From contig NZ_JAFLRK010000002.1 of NCBI RefSeq assembly GCF_017315735.1, forward strand, positions 62,001 to 126,000: a stretch of 64,000 bases of DNA, given 5' to 3'. Source of the DNA: Paracoccus shandongensis. Its GTDB lineage: Bacteria; Pseudomonadota; Alphaproteobacteria; Rhodobacterales; Rhodobacteraceae. Below, piece after piece: positions 25,826-34,344 of this stretch (positions are counted from its first letter, which is position 1; each line of letters starts with the position of its first letter). The translations under genes were made by a program, and so were the position numbers. The notes under the pieces were generated by a model, which was not told where the DNA came from, ran no database searches, and saw only the letters and a list, made by a program, of their open reading frames with translations.

Positions 25826-26677
25826 ATGGACCGCCGCCACCTGCTGAGCCTGCTGGCCGCAGGCGCCGCCGCCCCCGCCCTGGCGCAACCCCGCCGCGCC
25901 CCGGCGCCCGAGATCGTCCATCCCCGCGCCAGCCATTTCGCCTTCGGCCCCCCGGGCGACCAGTGGCGCATCCATGTGGGCCTGCCGGACGTGCCGCCCC
26001 CGCCGCAGGGCTATTCCGCGATCCTGTCGCTGGACGGGGCGACGACCTTCCCCCATCTGTGGACCCACCGCGAGGCCCGCGCGCCGCGGATGCCGGTGAT
26101 CCTGTTCGGGATCGGCTACGAGGGCGCGAACCGCCGCTGGCGCGACCTGACCTCGCGCGCGATGGCGCCGGTGGTGCCGATCCCCTTTTACCGCGCCGCC
26201 GCCGCCGACCGCGAAACCGGCGGGCGCGCGGCGTTCCTGGCGATGATCGCCGACGACCTGCTGCCCGAACTGGCGCGCCGCCATCCGCTGGACCCCCGCG
26301 ACAGGACGATCTATGGCCATTCGCTGGGCGGGCTGTTCGTGCTGCACGCGCTGTTCACCCGCCCGCACCTGTTCGCGCGATATGTCGCGGCCGACCCTTC
26401 GGTCTGGTGGAACGCGGGCGAATCGCAGCGCGAGGCCATGGCCTTCGCGGGCGGCGTGGCGGCGGCGGGCGGGGCGGTCGATCCGGGGATCCAGGTGATG
26501 ATCGCGCAGGCCGGGCAGGCGCGGCAGGGCCATCCCCATGATCCGACCGCCCTGGTGGAGATCCTGTCGCGGGTCGGGGGGGTGGAGGTTCTGTATCGCC
26601 CCCATCCCCGGGAAAACCACGGCTCGCTGATGGGGCCGTCAACGGCGGATGCGCTGGACCTGCACCTGTGGCGCTAG
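25826..26677 (+). CDS. Exported alpha/beta-hydrolase, esterase-like (IroE/Fes type)
   Basis: A 283-residue hydrolase of the putative esterase family, which includes siderophore esterases. The signal peptide is MDRRHLLSLLAAGAAAPALA. The nucleophile Ser is in YGHSLGGLFV (about 159-168) and the catalytic His in RENHGSL near 263. An Asp/Glu is expected in the strand after the nucleophile. No siderophore genes are nearby, so the substrate is open. It begins one base after the Lrp gene and is followed closely by a convergent membrane-protein gene. Confidence 0.82.
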   Translation: MDRRHLLSLLAAGAAAPALAQPRRAPAPEIVHPRASHFAFGPPGDQWRIHVGLPDVPPPPQGYSAILSLDGATTFPHLWTHREARAPRMPVILFGIGYEGANRRWRDLTSRAMAPVVPIPFYRAAAADRETGGRAAFLAMIADDLLPELARRHPLDPRDRTIYGHSLGGLFVLHALFTRPHLFARYVAADPSVWWNAGESQREAMAFAGGVAAAGGAVDPGIQVMIAQAGQARQGHPHDPTALVEILSRVGGVEVLYRPHPRENHGSLMGPSTADALDLHLWR

Positions 26678-26680
26678 CCG

Positions 26681-26986
26681 TCAGCCAGGGGCCCTGCCGC
26701 GCAGGGCCAGGCTCGCCCCATAGGCGGCGGCCAGCGACAGGAAGACCATCTCTCCGCCGTCCTCAAGGATGCCAAGCAGGCCTGCGGTGATCGAGGAAGG
26801 CGCAGACCGGGTATGCAGGAAGTCGATCGCGGCGGCGCAGAAGGCGGCGGCCCCCAGCAACAGCAGCAAGGGCACGACCTGCCGCCGGACGGGGCGGGCC
26901 GCCTTGATCCAGCCGTAAACCAGGGTTCCGGCAACCGCAACGCCTTCCAGCGCCATGAAGATCAGCTCGCCCATCCCGCGCGGCAT
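26681..26986 (-). CDS. Small membrane protein, possibly 5'-truncated
   Basis: I do not recognise this gene. From the ATG at 26986 it encodes 101 residues with three hydrophobic segments (about 7-25, 35-53, 80-96). The same frame stays open and protein-like for about 190 bases upstream (AIFPGFAILPLVVLLDDSLQ, then LHERFASQVAPGQP), but it contains no ATG, GTG or TTG before reaching the rpsU terminator. The original protein was probably longer, and the start has been lost or is non-standard. It converges on the esterase gene with a three-base gap. Confidence 0.55.
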   Translation of the reverse strand: MPRGMGELIFMALEGVAVAGTLVYGWIKAARPVRRQVVPLLLLLGAAAFCAAAIDFLHTRSAPSSITAGLLGILEDGGEMVFLSLAAAYGASLALRGRAPG

Positions 26987-27180
26987 GGGCTGGCCCGGGG
27001 CGACCTGGGACGCGAATCGTTCGTGCAGTTGCAGGCTGTCGTCCAGCAGGACGACCAGGGGCAGGATGGCAAAGCCCGGGAAGATCGCCTGCCCCTGCTG
27101 GCGGAACAGCCAGGCCGAAAGCCCCGCAAGGCCAAGCCATTTGGTATGGTTCAGCCTCAGGCAAGCGGCTTGCGGCCCGC

Positions 27181-27219
27181 AAAAGCAAACCCCCGCGGCG
27201 TGGCGCTGCGGGGGTTTGC
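27181..27219 (-). terminator. Intrinsic terminator of rpsU
   Basis: Stem GCAAACCCCCGC/GCGGGGGTTTGC (12 bp) with an 11-base loop, followed by TTTT on the minus strand, 22 bases after the rpsU stop. Confidence 0.9.
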
Positions 27220-27241
27220 GGATAACGCGGATCGCGTCGTC

Positions 27242-27448
27242 TTACAGAGCGCCTTCGCGCTGTGCCTTTTTACGGGCCAGCTTGCGGGCGCGGCGCACGG
27301 CCTCGGCCTGTTCCCGGGCTTTCTTGACCGACGGTTTCTCGAAATGTTGCTTGAGCTTCATTTCGCGGAACACGCCCTCGCGCTGAAGTTTCTTCTTCAG
27401 GGCACGAAGCGCCTGTTCGACGTTGTTGTCGCGAACGTTGACCTGCAT
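27242..27448 (-). CDS. rpsU: 30S ribosomal protein S21
   Basis: A 68-residue, highly basic ribosomal protein that aids pairing of mRNA Shine-Dalgarno with 16S rRNA. It begins [20 protein letters not shown] and has the characteristic [19 protein letters not shown]. Length is normal. AAGGTGGTGACAACC precedes the ATG at 27448. A strong terminator follows. It is divergent from the COQ9 gene. Confidence 0.97.
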   Translation of the reverse strand: MQVNVRDNNVEQALRALKKKLQREGVFREMKLKQHFEKPSVKKAREQAEAVRRARKLARKKAQREGAL

Positions 27449-27542
27449 GTGGTTGTCACCACCTTCCTAGGTTAGAGTTGCAAGATTGCAGGATGCGCCC
27501 CCCTATCAAAGCGGGGCGCGCTTGTCCAGACGGAGGCTGTTT

Positions 27543-28199
27543 ATGACCCGAACCGACCGCGACGCGCTTCTTGACGCCGCCCTGACCCATGTTCCGTTCG
27601 AGGGGATGAACGACCGCGCCCTTCTGTCCGGGGCGCGCGACCTGGCCATGTCGCCCGACCTGGCGCGGGTGCATTTCCCGCAGGGCGGCGCGGGGCTGGC
27701 CGCCGCCTATCACCGCCGCGCGGACGCGATGCTGCGCGACAGCCTGGCCCAGACCCCGCCCGGCGGGCGTTTCCGCGACCGCGTGGCCGAGGCGATCTGG
27801 CGGCGGCTGATGCTGGTCGATGCCGAACTGGTGCGCGCGGGCGCGGCCACGCTGTCCTTGCCGCAGAACGCGGCGCTGGCCGCGCGGCTGGTCTGGGAAA
27901 CGGCGGACGTGATCTGGACCGGGCTTGGCGACAGCTCGCGCGACGTGAACTGGTATTCCAAGCGCGCGACGCTTTCGGCGGTGATCAGCGCCACGGTGCT
28001 GTTCTGGCTGGGCGACACATCCCCCGACCACACGGACACCCGCGCCTTCATCGACCGCCGCATCGACGGCGTGATGCGATTCGAGCAGGTCAAATCGGCC
28101 TTGCGCAAGCTGCCCGGTGCGGAAAGGCTGGCGGGCATGGCCTTGGGCTGGATCCGCGCGCCCCGGCCGCGCGACCTGCCCGGCCGCACAAGACCCTGA
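27543..28199 (+). CDS. COQ9-family protein
   Basis: A 218-residue relative of COQ9, a lipid-binding helper of ubiquinone synthesis that presents intermediates to COQ7. The fold is TetR-like without a working DNA-binding helix. Family marks are LLDAALTHVPFEGMN at the start, the middle VWETADVIWTGLGDSSRDVNWYSKR and the closing DRRIDGVMRFEQVK. The family is found mainly in alphaproteobacteria and mitochondria, which supports the host assignment. A quinone oxidoreductase gene starts 12 bases downstream. Confidence 0.92.
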   Translation: MTRTDRDALLDAALTHVPFEGMNDRALLSGARDLAMSPDLARVHFPQGGAGLAAAYHRRADAMLRDSLAQTPPGGRFRDRVAEAIWRRLMLVDAELVRAGAATLSLPQNAALAARLVWETADVIWTGLGDSSRDVNWYSKRATLSAVISATVLFWLGDTSPDHTDTRAFIDRRIDGVMRFEQVKSALRKLPGAERLAGMALGWIRAPRPRDLPGRTRP

Positions 28200-28211
28200 C
28201 CAGGAGAGACG

Positions 28212-29207
28212 ATGTTTCCCGATTCCATGAACGCGGTCGAGATCGCCGATCCGGGCGACGCCACGATGCTGCGCCCGGCCCTGCGCCCGGTCCCGGTGCC
28301 GCGCCACGACCAGATCCTGATCCGCGTGGCCTATGCCGGGGTGAACCGCCCCGACGTGCTGCAACGCCAGGGCCTTTACGCGCCGCCGCCCGACGCATCC
28401 GACCTGCCGGGGCTGGAAGTCTCGGGCGAGATCGTGGGCATGGGCGTAGGCGTCACCCGCTGGCGCAAGGGGGAACAGGTCTGCGCCCTGGTGCCCGGCG
28501 GCGGTTACGCCGAATACGTGGCCTGCCACGGCGACCACGCGCTGCGCATCCCCCATGGCCTGTCCCTGCGCGAGGGCGCCTGCCTGCCGGAAACCGCTTT
28601 CACCGTCTGGTCCAATGTCGTGATGCGCGGCGGGCTGGCGGGTGGCGAACGCTTCCTGGTCCATGGCGGCACCTCGGGCATCGGCACCATGGCGATCCAG
28701 GTGGCCCGGGCCCTGGGCGCGCGCGTCTTCGCCACCGCAGGCAGCGCCGAGAAATGCGCGGCCATCGCGGCCCTTGGCGCGACGCCCATCAACTATCGGA
28801 CCGAGGACTTCACAAAGGCCATGGCGGCCGAAGGGGGCGCGGACCTGATCCTCGACATGGTGGGGGGCAGCTATATCGCCAGGAACATCAAGGCCCTGGC
28901 GCCCGACGGGCGGCTGGTGATGATCGCCTTCCTGGAGGGGGCGAAGGTCGAACTGAACTTCGCGCCCATCATGGCCAGGCGCCTGACCGTCACCGGATCG
29001 ACCCTGCGCCCGCAATCGGACGCCGCCAAGGCCGAGATCGCCGAGGCGCTGCGCAAGCGGCTGTGGCCGCTGGTCTCGGCCGGGTCGGTCCGGGTGATCA
29101 TCGACAGCGAGTTCGCCCTGGCGGACGCGGCCCTTGCGCATCGGCGCATGGAAAGCAGCCAGCATATCGGCAAGATCGTCCTGAAGGTGGCGGACGAGGC
29201 GGCCTGA
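28212..29207 (+). CDS. NAD(P)H-quinone oxidoreductase, zeta-crystallin-like MDR protein
   Basis: A zinc-free medium-chain dehydrogenase of 331 residues, related to Qor and the PIG3-type quinone reductases. Family features are AYAGVNRPDVLQRQGLY (about 40-56), LPGLEVSGEIV and the NADP-binding loop HGGTSGIGTMAIQVA (about 151-165). It lacks the structural-zinc cysteines of alcohol dehydrogenases. Position after the COQ9 gene fits a role with quinones, but the physiological substrate is not fixed by sequence. Confidence 0.9.
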   Translation: MFPDSMNAVEIADPGDATMLRPALRPVPVPRHDQILIRVAYAGVNRPDVLQRQGLYAPPPDASDLPGLEVSGEIVGMGVGVTRWRKGEQVCALVPGGGYAEYVACHGDHALRIPHGLSLREGACLPETAFTVWSNVVMRGGLAGGERFLVHGGTSGIGTMAIQVARALGARVFATAGSAEKCAAIAALGATPINYRTEDFTKAMAAEGGADLILDMVGGSYIARNIKALAPDGRLVMIAFLEGAKVELNFAPIMARRLTVTGSTLRPQSDAAKAEIAEALRKRLWPLVSAGSVRVIIDSEFALADAALAHRRMESSQHIGKIVLKVADEAA

Positions 29208-29209
29208 GG

Positions 29210-30658
29210 TCAGCTCCAGTATCGTTCCGCCCGCACCAGGGCGCGATGGGCGTTTTCGGCCGCGTCCAGCAGGGGCGCGCGGTCCACGGCGTCGGCCAGG
29301 TCCGCCGCCCCGCGCGCATCCGCCAGGCCCAGGCGGTCCAGCACCCCCGGCGCCGCGGCCAGGTCGTTCAGCGCGCCCAGGTGGTCCTGGAAATCCGCAA
29401 GCGCTGCGCCGAATCGCCTGCGGCCCTTCCGCCGGTCGCCCGCAAACAGCGGCGCGAAGAATTCGGCCGCATAGCGCAGCTTCTTGGCGTCCTTGCGCAA
29501 GTCGTGCCGGGCCTCGTCTGCAAGATGCGACAGGTCGCGCCCGCCCTTTTTCACCTTGCGCCGGAACCGCGACAACGCCGTGGCCGCGAAATCCTGCGCG
29601 CCGCTGTCGCGCACCGCCTGCGTGTCAGGGTCGGACAGCCAGCCGCCCCCGCCGGCCCATGCCGCCAGATCCAGCATCAGCGCCCGCGCGCGGTCCGATG
29701 CCAGCGTTTCGGCCAGCGCGTCATAGGCGGCCTCGCGGCCCGCGCGGATGCGGTCCTGCAAGGGTCCGGCGGGCGCGCGGGGCAGCAGCACGTCCAGGTC
29801 GCGCGCGTCCCCCAGGCTGCCCGCGAGCCAGCGCAGATCCTCGCGCAGGGCGGTGCCTGATGCGCCCAGCATGGGCCGGAAGATGGTCAGGGCCGACCGC
29901 AACCGGCGCAGCGCGACGCGGGCCTGGTGCAGGGGCTCGGGCCTGCGCGTGGCCAGCAGCAGATCCTCGTTCAGGCGGAACTGGCGCAGGCAGGACAGCG
30001 CGATCCGCTGGAAGGCCTGCGCCGCCGTCATGCCCCGGTCCAGCGCCACATCCTCGGCCTTGATCGCCACGGGCAGGGGGCCGGTCAGGCGATAGCCGCG
30101 TTCGGACTTGGTCAGCACGCCCAGCCTGACCGGGGCCACCGCGCCCAGGCGGCGCGCGACGGTGAACAGCGCGCCGGGCGGGCCCGAGACCAGCTCAAGC
30201 TCGCATTCGCAAAAGGGGCCTTGCCGGTCGGCTGCCGTGACGGTGCCCCGGTCGATCATGGCCTCGATCCGCGCGCCGCCTTCCTCCAGCATCCAGATCC
30301 GGCGCGTCACGGACAGGGCGAAGACCGGCGCAAGCGCGCTGGCCTTGCCGCCCAGGACGCGGGCGACCGGCGTGGCGTCGTCCAGGACGGGGGTGTCGTC
30401 CGTGACCGGCATCTCGTATTCGGGGCGGGCAAAGACCCCCGCCGTGCCCCGGTCGGCCCCCTTGACGGTCTGGATGCGCTTGCCCCTGGCCTCGCGGATG
30501 CGCAGGGACAGCCCCGCACGCGCCAGCGCGTGATCGGGCGTGTCGAAATAGACGGACCGCTGGGCGAGGGTCCTGGGCTTGCCGGGCAGCACGCCCGCCG
30601 CCTCGATGGCCCGGGCGGCGGCTTCGGTCAGGTGCAGCTTCAACTCGATCTCGTCCAT
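29210..30658 (-). CDS. CYTH-CHAD domain protein
   Basis: A 482-residue protein. The N-terminal CYTH (triphosphate tunnel) domain has the EIELKL form of the ExExK motif at the start and spans about 1-200. The C-terminal CHAD domain (about 215-480) has HQARVALRRLRSALTIFRPM and LRKDAKKLRYAAEFF, with conserved His and basic residues that bind polyphosphate. Such fusions are inferred to hydrolyse or bind inorganic triphosphate or polyphosphate. It follows the RNase T2 gene by one base. It converges on the quinone oxidoreductase gene with a two-base gap. Confidence 0.92.
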   Translation of the reverse strand: MDEIELKLHLTEAAARAIEAAGVLPGKPRTLAQRSVYFDTPDHALARAGLSLRIREARGKRIQTVKGADRGTAGVFARPEYEMPVTDDTPVLDDATPVARVLGGKASALAPVFALSVTRRIWMLEEGGARIEAMIDRGTVTAADRQGPFCECELELVSGPPGALFTVARRLGAVAPVRLGVLTKSERGYRLTGPLPVAIKAEDVALDRGMTAAQAFQRIALSCLRQFRLNEDLLLATRRPEPLHQARVALRRLRSALTIFRPMLGASGTALREDLRWLAGSLGDARDLDVLLPRAPAGPLQDRIRAGREAAYDALAETLASDRARALMLDLAAWAGGGGWLSDPDTQAVRDSGAQDFAATALSRFRRKVKKGGRDLSHLADEARHDLRKDAKKLRYAAEFFAPLFAGDRRKGRRRFGAALADFQDHLGALNDLAAAPGVLDRLGLADARGAADLADAVDRAPLLDAAENAHRALVRAERYWS

Positions 30659-30659
30659 G

Positions 30660-31295
30660 TCAGCGGATCCGTTCCATCAGCACCTGCGGGCGGGAACAAT
30701 CGCGCCGGGCGTCGGGGGCGCAGGCGCGCGGTTCCAGGTCGCGGGTCAGGCAGATGCGCACCTCGGCCAGGGCTTCGGCCTTGCAGGTGACGGTGATGCC
30801 GTCGCGGGTCAGGTCCGGGTTGGCCTCGATGAAGGCGTCCTCGACCAAGGCGGGGGGCAGGGCGATGTCGCGCCCCAGGTCGTTGAAGGGGGCGGGGATG
30901 CGGACCGCCTCGGCCGCCTCGCGCAGCGCCGCGTAATAGCCCGCCGCAGACAGGCCCGAGCAGCGGCCGTGCTTGCGCCATTGGTAAAGCGCAAGTCCCG
31001 GGGCCATCAGATCCGCCATGGCCTGCGTGTCGCGCCGCGACGGGTCGCGTTCGGCGGTCTTGCAGTAATCCGGCCAGCCCCGTTCGTATTGCGGCCAAAG
31101 CCCGTGGACCGCGAAGTCCCGCCCGCTGCCGGGATTGCAGTCCGGTGCATCCCGCTTGTCGCCCGTCGCCCGGCACCAGCCGGGCTGCCAGCCCAGCGAC
31201 AGGACATAGTAATCGAAATCGCCCGCGATGTCGTCGGGCAGGGCGGGCACGGGCCACAGCGCGGCCATCAGCGGGATCAGGGACAGGGCTTTCAT
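30660..31295 (-). CDS. Ribonuclease T2 family, exported
   Basis: Periplasmic RNase that cuts RNA through 2',3'-cyclic phosphates. The 211-residue protein has a signal peptide (MKALSLIPLMAALWPVPALP) and both conserved active-site segments: HGLWPQYERGWPDYC (CAS I, about 64-78) and YQWRKHGRCSG (CAS II, about 105-115). Several cysteines would form the family's disulfides. The ATG at 31295 defines the signal peptide. The stop is one base from the CYTH-CHAD gene, so they are probably cotranscribed. Confidence 0.92.
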   Translation of the reverse strand: MKALSLIPLMAALWPVPALPDDIAGDFDYYVLSLGWQPGWCRATGDKRDAPDCNPGSGRDFAVHGLWPQYERGWPDYCKTAERDPSRRDTQAMADLMAPGLALYQWRKHGRCSGLSAAGYYAALREAAEAVRIPAPFNDLGRDIALPPALVEDAFIEANPDLTRDGITVTCKAEALAEVRICLTRDLEPRACAPDARRDCSRPQVLMERIR

Positions 31296-31479
31296 GGCCG
31301 CACCATGCCGGGGGTGCGCCGCCGCGTCCACGGGCAAGATGCGAATCCTCTTTTCCCCGCCGGGCAAAATCGCTATATCACCCGTCAATTCCCCCCGAAA
31401 ACGAGGAATGGCACCCCGCCAAAGCCGTTTTTCCGGCCTGAAACCTGCTGTTCGGGGCAGACATGCGAAGGAGATTGAC

Positions 31480-32235
31480 ATGAGCAAGCCGCTGATGGCC
31501 AAGGCGACCGCCGTCTGGCTGGTGGACAATACCACGCTGAGCTTCAAGCAGATCGGCGATTTCTGCGGGTTGCACGAACTGGAAGTGCAGGGCATCGCCG
31601 ATGGCGACGTGGCGGCAGGGGTCAAGGGCTATGACCCCGTCGCCTCGCACCAGCTCGACCCCGAGGAGATCAGGAAGGGCGAGGCCAGCCCCAGCTATCG
31701 CCTGAAGCTGAAGCACAACCCCGCCGCCGAGGGCGAGGAAAAGCGCCGTGGGCCGCGCTATACGCCGCTGTCCAAGCGCCAGGACCGTCCGAACGCGATC
31801 CTGTGGCTGGTCAAGTTCCACCCCGAACTGCAGGACGCGCAGATCGCCAAGCTGGTCGGCACCACCAAGCCCACCATCGCGTCCATCCGCGAACGCACGC
31901 ACTGGAACATCCAGAACATGCAGCCCATCGACCCGGTGGCGCTTGGCCTGTGCCGCCAGACCGAATTGGACGCTGCCGTCCAGAAGGCCGCCAAGAAAAG
32001 CGGTTCGGGCGAGGTGATGAGCGATGACGAACGCCGCAAGCTGGTCAGCACCGAAACATCCCTGGCGATGAGCGACGAGCCGCGCCTGCCGTCCGGGATC
32101 GCGGGGCTGGAAGGCTTCTCGCTGACGCGGGACGAGGACAAGGCGCCCGAGCCCGACCTGGACGCGGAAAGCTTCTTCAACCTGCCCGGCCGGGACGAGG
32201 ACGAGGACGAGGACGGGGAAGACCGGGGCCGCTGA
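31480..32235 (+). CDS. DUF1013 protein, TrcR-like cell-cycle transcriptional regulator
   Basis: A 251-residue protein of the alphaproteobacterial DUF1013 family, named TrcR in Caulobacter for a cell-cycle transcription role. Conserved blocks are ATAVWLVDNTTLSFKQIGDFC, which resembles a helix-turn-helix, and RQDRPNAILWLVKFHPEL with a second HTH-like KLVGTTKPTIASIRERTHW. The C-terminal 30 residues are very acidic (DEDEDEDGEDRG). The ATG at 31480 has GAAGGAG eight bases upstream. A bidirectional terminator follows. Confidence 0.88.
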   Translation: MSKPLMAKATAVWLVDNTTLSFKQIGDFCGLHELEVQGIADGDVAAGVKGYDPVASHQLDPEEIRKGEASPSYRLKLKHNPAAEGEEKRRGPRYTPLSKRQDRPNAILWLVKFHPELQDAQIAKLVGTTKPTIASIRERTHWNIQNMQPIDPVALGLCRQTELDAAVQKAAKKSGSGEVMSDDERRKLVSTETSLAMSDEPRLPSGIAGLEGFSLTRDEDKAPEPDLDAESFFNLPGRDEDEDEDGEDRGR

Positions 32236-32255
32236 TCCCGCCCGTCCCGAAATGA

Positions 32256-32289
32256 AAAAGGCCGGTGCGGATCGCCGCACCGGCCTTTT
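32256..32289. terminator. Bidirectional intrinsic terminator
   Basis: Perfect 15-bp stem AAAAGGCCGGTGCGG/CCGCACCGGCCTTTT with loop ATCG, between the convergent TrcR-like and GlsB-like genes. T runs are present on both sides. Confidence 0.93.
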
Positions 32290-32306
32290 CGCTGTCTGGC
32301 AGGCCG

Positions 32307-32564
32307 TCAGGCGCGGCCACGTATCATGCGCACGATCCAGATCAGGATGCAGGCGCCGATCACGGCCACGATCAACTGGCCGATGATGCTGCCTTCCCCA
32401 CTGGTGCCGATCAGCGCGTCGAAGATGAAGTTGCCGATCAGCGCGCCGACGATGCCCAGGATGATGTTCATCAACAGGCCCGTGTCGGTCTTCATGATCT
32501 TTTCCGCGATCCACCCCGCGATTGCCCCCAGGATGATCGACGCAATCCAGCCAAAACCTTCCAT
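32307..32564 (-). CDS. GlsB/YeaQ/YmgE-family membrane protein
   Basis: An 85-residue protein with three hydrophobic helices and the transglycosylase-associated-protein pattern (WIASIILGAIAGWIAEKIM, then NIILGIVGALIGNFIF, then IIGQLIVAVIGACILIWIVR). Members are stress-associated inner-membrane proteins of unknown mechanism. The ATG at 32564 has GGGGAAG upstream. It ends near the shared bidirectional terminator. Confidence 0.93.
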   Translation of the reverse strand: MEGFGWIASIILGAIAGWIAEKIMKTDTGLLMNIILGIVGALIGNFIFDALIGTSGEGSIIGQLIVAVIGACILIWIVRMIRGRA

Positions 32565-32669
32565 GCACTTCCCCTTTTTTCCAGATGGACCCGATTGCGG
32601 GGCCTTCGCCTGTCAATGCGCGGCGGCCCCGTTGCGTTCCCCCCAAGCGCCGGAAATTGCTGCGCTCTG

Positions 32670-34142
32670 TCAGATCGACAGGCAGATGTATTTCAGCTCA
32701 AGATAGTCCTCGATCCCGTGGCGGCTGCCCTCGCGGCCAAGGCCCGACTGCTTGACGCCGCCGAAGGGCGCCACCTCGGTGGAAATCAGGCCGGTGTTCA
32801 CGCCGACGATGCCGTATTCCAGCGCCTCCTGCACGCGGGTTATGCGGCCGATGTCGCGGGCATAGAAATAGGATGCCAGCCCGAAGATCGTGTCATTGGC
32901 CTTTTGCACGACCTCCTCCTCGGTCTCGAAGCGGAACAGCGGGGCCAGGGGGCCGAAGGTTTCCTCGGTCGCGACCTTCATGCGGTCGGTGACGCCGGTG
33001 ACGACCGTGGGCTTGAAGAACAGCCCCTCCATCCGCGTGCCGCCGGTGACGACCTGGCCGCCGCCGTCCAGAACGTCGCGGATATGTTCCTCGACCTTTT
33101 CCACGGCGTCCTGGTTGATCAGCGGGCCGGTGGTCACGCCGTCCTCCAGCCCGTCGCCCACGCGCAAGCCGTCCACGGCAGTTGCCAGCTTCTGCGCAAA
33201 GGCGTCATAAACCCCGGCCTGCACATAGATGCGGTTCGCGCAGACGCAGGTCTGGCCGTTGTTGCGGAACTTGGACGCCATCGCCCCTTCCACCGCCGCG
33301 TCCAGGTCGGCGTCGTCGAAGACGATGAAGGGCGCGTTGCCGCCAAGCTCCATCGAGCATTTCAGCACCTGGTCGGCGGCCTGGCGCAGCAGGATCCGGC
33401 CCACCTCGGTGCTGCCGGTGAAGGTCAGCTTGCGGACCAGGGGGTTTTCGCAGAATTCCTTGCCGATGTCGCTGGACCGCGACGAGGTGACGACCGACAG
33501 GATTCCCTTGGGCAGGCCCGCGCGTTCGCCCAGCACCGCCATGGCCAGCGCCGACAGCGGGGTTTCCGCCGCAGGCCGGGCAACGAAGCCGCAGCCCACG
33601 GCCAGCGCGGGCGCGGCCTTGCGGGCGATCATCGCGTTGGGAAAATTCCAGGGCGTGATGCTGCCCACCACGCCGATGGGCTGGCGGATCACGGTCAGGC
33701 GCTTGTCGGGAAGATGGCCGGGGATCGTCTCGCCATAGACGCGCTTGGCTTCCTCGCCGAACCATTCGATGAAGCTGGCGCCATAGGCGATCTCGCCCTT
33801 GGCCTCGGGGAAGGGCTTGCCCATTTCCGCGGTCAGGATGCGGGCGAGGTCGTCCTGGTTCGCCATCATCAGGTCGAACCAGCGGCGCATCACCCCCGCG
33901 CGGTCCTTGGCGGTGCGGGCGGCCCAGGCCTTCATCGCCCCGTGCGCCGCCTGAATGGCGCGGGCGGCGTCCGCGCGGCCCAGGTCGGCCACCTTGGCGA
34001 TCACGTCGCCGCGCGCGGGGTTGATCACGTCGAAGGTCGCGCCGTCGCCTGTATCGACCCATTCGCCCGCCACGAAGGCGCGGGTTTCCAGAAGCGAAGG
34101 GTCGCGCAGCAGCGTCTTGAGGTCGGTGGAATGCTTGGTCAT
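32670..34142 (-). CDS. gabD: NAD(P)-dependent succinate-semialdehyde dehydrogenase
   Basis: Oxidises succinate semialdehyde to succinate in GABA breakdown. The 490-residue aldehyde dehydrogenase has TPWNFPNAMIARKAAPALA, the general-base Glu in MELGGNAPFIV (about 258), catalytic Cys in GQTCVCANR (about 292) and the closing PFGGVKQSGLGREGS. The VCAN double-cysteine arrangement is typical of GabD. I use the ATG at 34142 (MTKHSTDLK). No GABA transaminase is next to it, so regulation is unclear. Confidence 0.93.
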   Translation of the reverse strand: MTKHSTDLKTLLRDPSLLETRAFVAGEWVDTGDGATFDVINPARGDVIAKVADLGRADAARAIQAAHGAMKAWAARTAKDRAGVMRRWFDLMMANQDDLARILTAEMGKPFPEAKGEIAYGASFIEWFGEEAKRVYGETIPGHLPDKRLTVIRQPIGVVGSITPWNFPNAMIARKAAPALAVGCGFVARPAAETPLSALAMAVLGERAGLPKGILSVVTSSRSSDIGKEFCENPLVRKLTFTGSTEVGRILLRQAADQVLKCSMELGGNAPFIVFDDADLDAAVEGAMASKFRNNGQTCVCANRIYVQAGVYDAFAQKLATAVDGLRVGDGLEDGVTTGPLINQDAVEKVEEHIRDVLDGGGQVVTGGTRMEGLFFKPTVVTGVTDRMKVATEETFGPLAPLFRFETEEEVVQKANDTIFGLASYFYARDIGRITRVQEALEYGIVGVNTGLISTEVAPFGGVKQSGLGREGSRHGIEDYLELKYICLSI

Positions 34143-34312
34143 GGCTGGCTCCAATGGCGGTCGGGCCATGATCGCCCCCTGCGCCGCGCTTGTCAAAGCG
34201 CAGGCCATCGCGGCGGTCGGCGCAAAAAGTCGCGTGACCCATGCAACCGACGGCGCCCGGCTGCGTTGGACATGCATCGCTAAGCCTTCCCTCTTGGCGA
34301 CCCTCTCTGATG

Positions 34313-34344
34313 GGGCGGTGTGCCGGTCGCGCACCGCCCTTTTT
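34313..34344 (+). terminator. Orphan intrinsic terminator on the + strand
   Basis: An 11-bp stem GGGCGGTGTGC/GCGCACCGCCC (one G-U pair, five-base loop) is followed by TTTTT. Both neighbouring genes are on the minus strand, where there is no T run. This therefore marks the end of an unannotated + strand transcript, possibly a small RNA beginning around 34200-34280. Confidence 0.7.
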
